From NCBI GenBank assembly GCA_035529075.1, contig DATKXK010000015.1, positions 124,001-188,000 on the forward strand: DNA of 64,000 nucleotides, read 5' to 3'. The notes under the pieces are model-generated. The model did not search any database and was not told where the DNA came from. It worked only from the letters and a program-made list of their open reading frames with translations. How positions within the stretch are numbered: the first letter of the stretch is position 1; every line of letters begins with the position of its first letter. Positions 63,796 to 64,000 of this stretch are shown in pieces. Source of the DNA: Acidobacteriota bacterium. GTDB lineage: Bacteria > Zixibacteria > MSB-5A5 > GN15 > FEB-12. The translations under genes and the position numbers were made by a program.

Positions 63796-63811
63796 AGTGA
63801 ACTTTTTCACT
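63796..63811. promoter_or_regulatory. CRP-type palindrome upstream of the FAD oxidoreductase
   Basis: AGTGAACTTTTTCACT has 6-base arms and the form GTGA-N6-TCAC, like the site before iorA. It lies immediately downstream of the predicted -10 box, over the transcription start, so a bound regulator would repress. Confidence 0.5.
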
Positions 63812-63839
63812 AATTTATGAAAATCCCGCTCCAAGTCAA
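63812..63839 (-). promoter_or_regulatory. Promoter of the FAD oxidoreductase
   Basis: On the minus strand TTGACT (63834-63839) and TAAATT (63812-63817) are 16 bases apart. Confidence 0.5.
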
Positions 63840-63916
63840 GCCGGTAACCTCCTGCCTTTGCAACTATCGCAGCGCCAAACAAATGACTTGTCCGGGTAGC
63901 AAAAAATGATACATTC

Positions 63917-63951
63917 AGTCTTTCAATGCAAAGAATAGCCACTGAAAGACT
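63917..63951. repeat. Perfect 9-base inverted repeat at the right edge
   Basis: AGTCTTTCA (63917-63925) and TGAAAGACT (63943-63951) flank 17 bases that begin with ATG. It may be an operator or a hairpin over a start codon. Confidence 0.6.
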
Positions 63952-64000
63952 CTCGCGGCTGATACAAATCTCGGAAACCAACCTTCTGATCCTGCTGTCA
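63926..64000 (+). CDS. Possible start of a gene cut by the right edge
   Basis: An ATG at 63926 opens a 25-codon frame to the end of the window (MQRIATERLSRLIQISETN and on). The residues look plausible for a helical N-terminus, and the region is more AT-rich than the genes around it. No ribosome-binding site is evident, so it is only a suggestion. Confidence 0.3.
   Translation, partial: MQRIATERLSRLIQISETNLLILLS

Noticed and set aside
1-64000. CRISPR arrays, insertion sequences, phage or toxin-antitoxin genes
   Set aside because: No direct repeat series, transposase, integrase or short toxin-antitoxin pair was found; composition is even throughout.

Overview
The window is a gene-dense piece (about 60% G+C, mostly ATG/GTG starts, many 4-base start/stop overlaps) of the chromosome of a diderm bacterium. 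Lipoproteins, a TonB-receptor-like barrel, LolA-like and MacB-like systems, a periplasmic tricorn protease, a UMF1 transporter and a metalloprotease with a C-terminal surface-protein tail all point to the FCB superphylum. A Zixibacteria-like lineage would fit, but this is an inference from gene style and there is no rRNA to confirm it. No tRNA, rRNA, insertion sequence, phage or CRISPR array was seen.

Layout. 1-2703 (minus): LolA-like protein and two MacB/FtsX-type permeases, the last one cut by the left edge. 2817-6083 (minus): secreted tricorn-type protease. 6422-7999 (plus): secreted transglutaminase-like protein. 8062-13116 (minus): trehalose locus with otsA, otsB, a TreT-type trehalose synthase, a DUF5752-like protein and an unknown Cys-rich protein. 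13284-17504 (minus): MacA/MacB-type export operon. 17691-24187 (minus): complete SUF iron-sulfur operon, Rrf2 regulator-sufC-sufB-sufD-Rieske-sufS-sufU-sufT, with a well-formed promoter and operator. 24424-24972: mntP. 25219-30612 (plus): iorA-iorB-buk-ptb-ptb, a 2-oxo acid to acyl-phosphate to ATP module behind a perfect CRP-type palindrome. 30747-34396 (plus): GDP-mannose pyrophosphorylase, SPOR lipoprotein, Sua5, YwlE-like phosphatase, DUF3108 protein. 34568-41605 (plus): fused FtcD, PHP phosphoesterase, metalloprotease, ECF S component, TonB-receptor-like barrel. 41689-45054 (plus): HD hydrolase, UMF1 transporter, CehA-like PHP protein and a protein matching the Janus/Ocnus (PHPT1) phosphohistidine phosphatase family. 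45302-59975 (plus): complete 14-gene nuoA-N complex I operon. 60068-63766: purF, a GAF-HisKA protein without an ATPase domain, an FAD oxidoreductase. The start of one further gene may lie at the right edge.

Most notable observation: between nuoM and nuoN sits a glutaredoxin-like gene whose apparent stop at 58478-58480 is very probably a selenocysteine codon. The codons TGA-GGG-ATT-TAG give a Sec-Gly-Ile end, and 20 bases after the TGA is a perfect 6-bp stem capped by a GGTC loop, a classic bacterial SECIS. The hairpin ends just before the ribosome-binding site of nuoN, so selenoprotein decoding and complex I synthesis may be linked.
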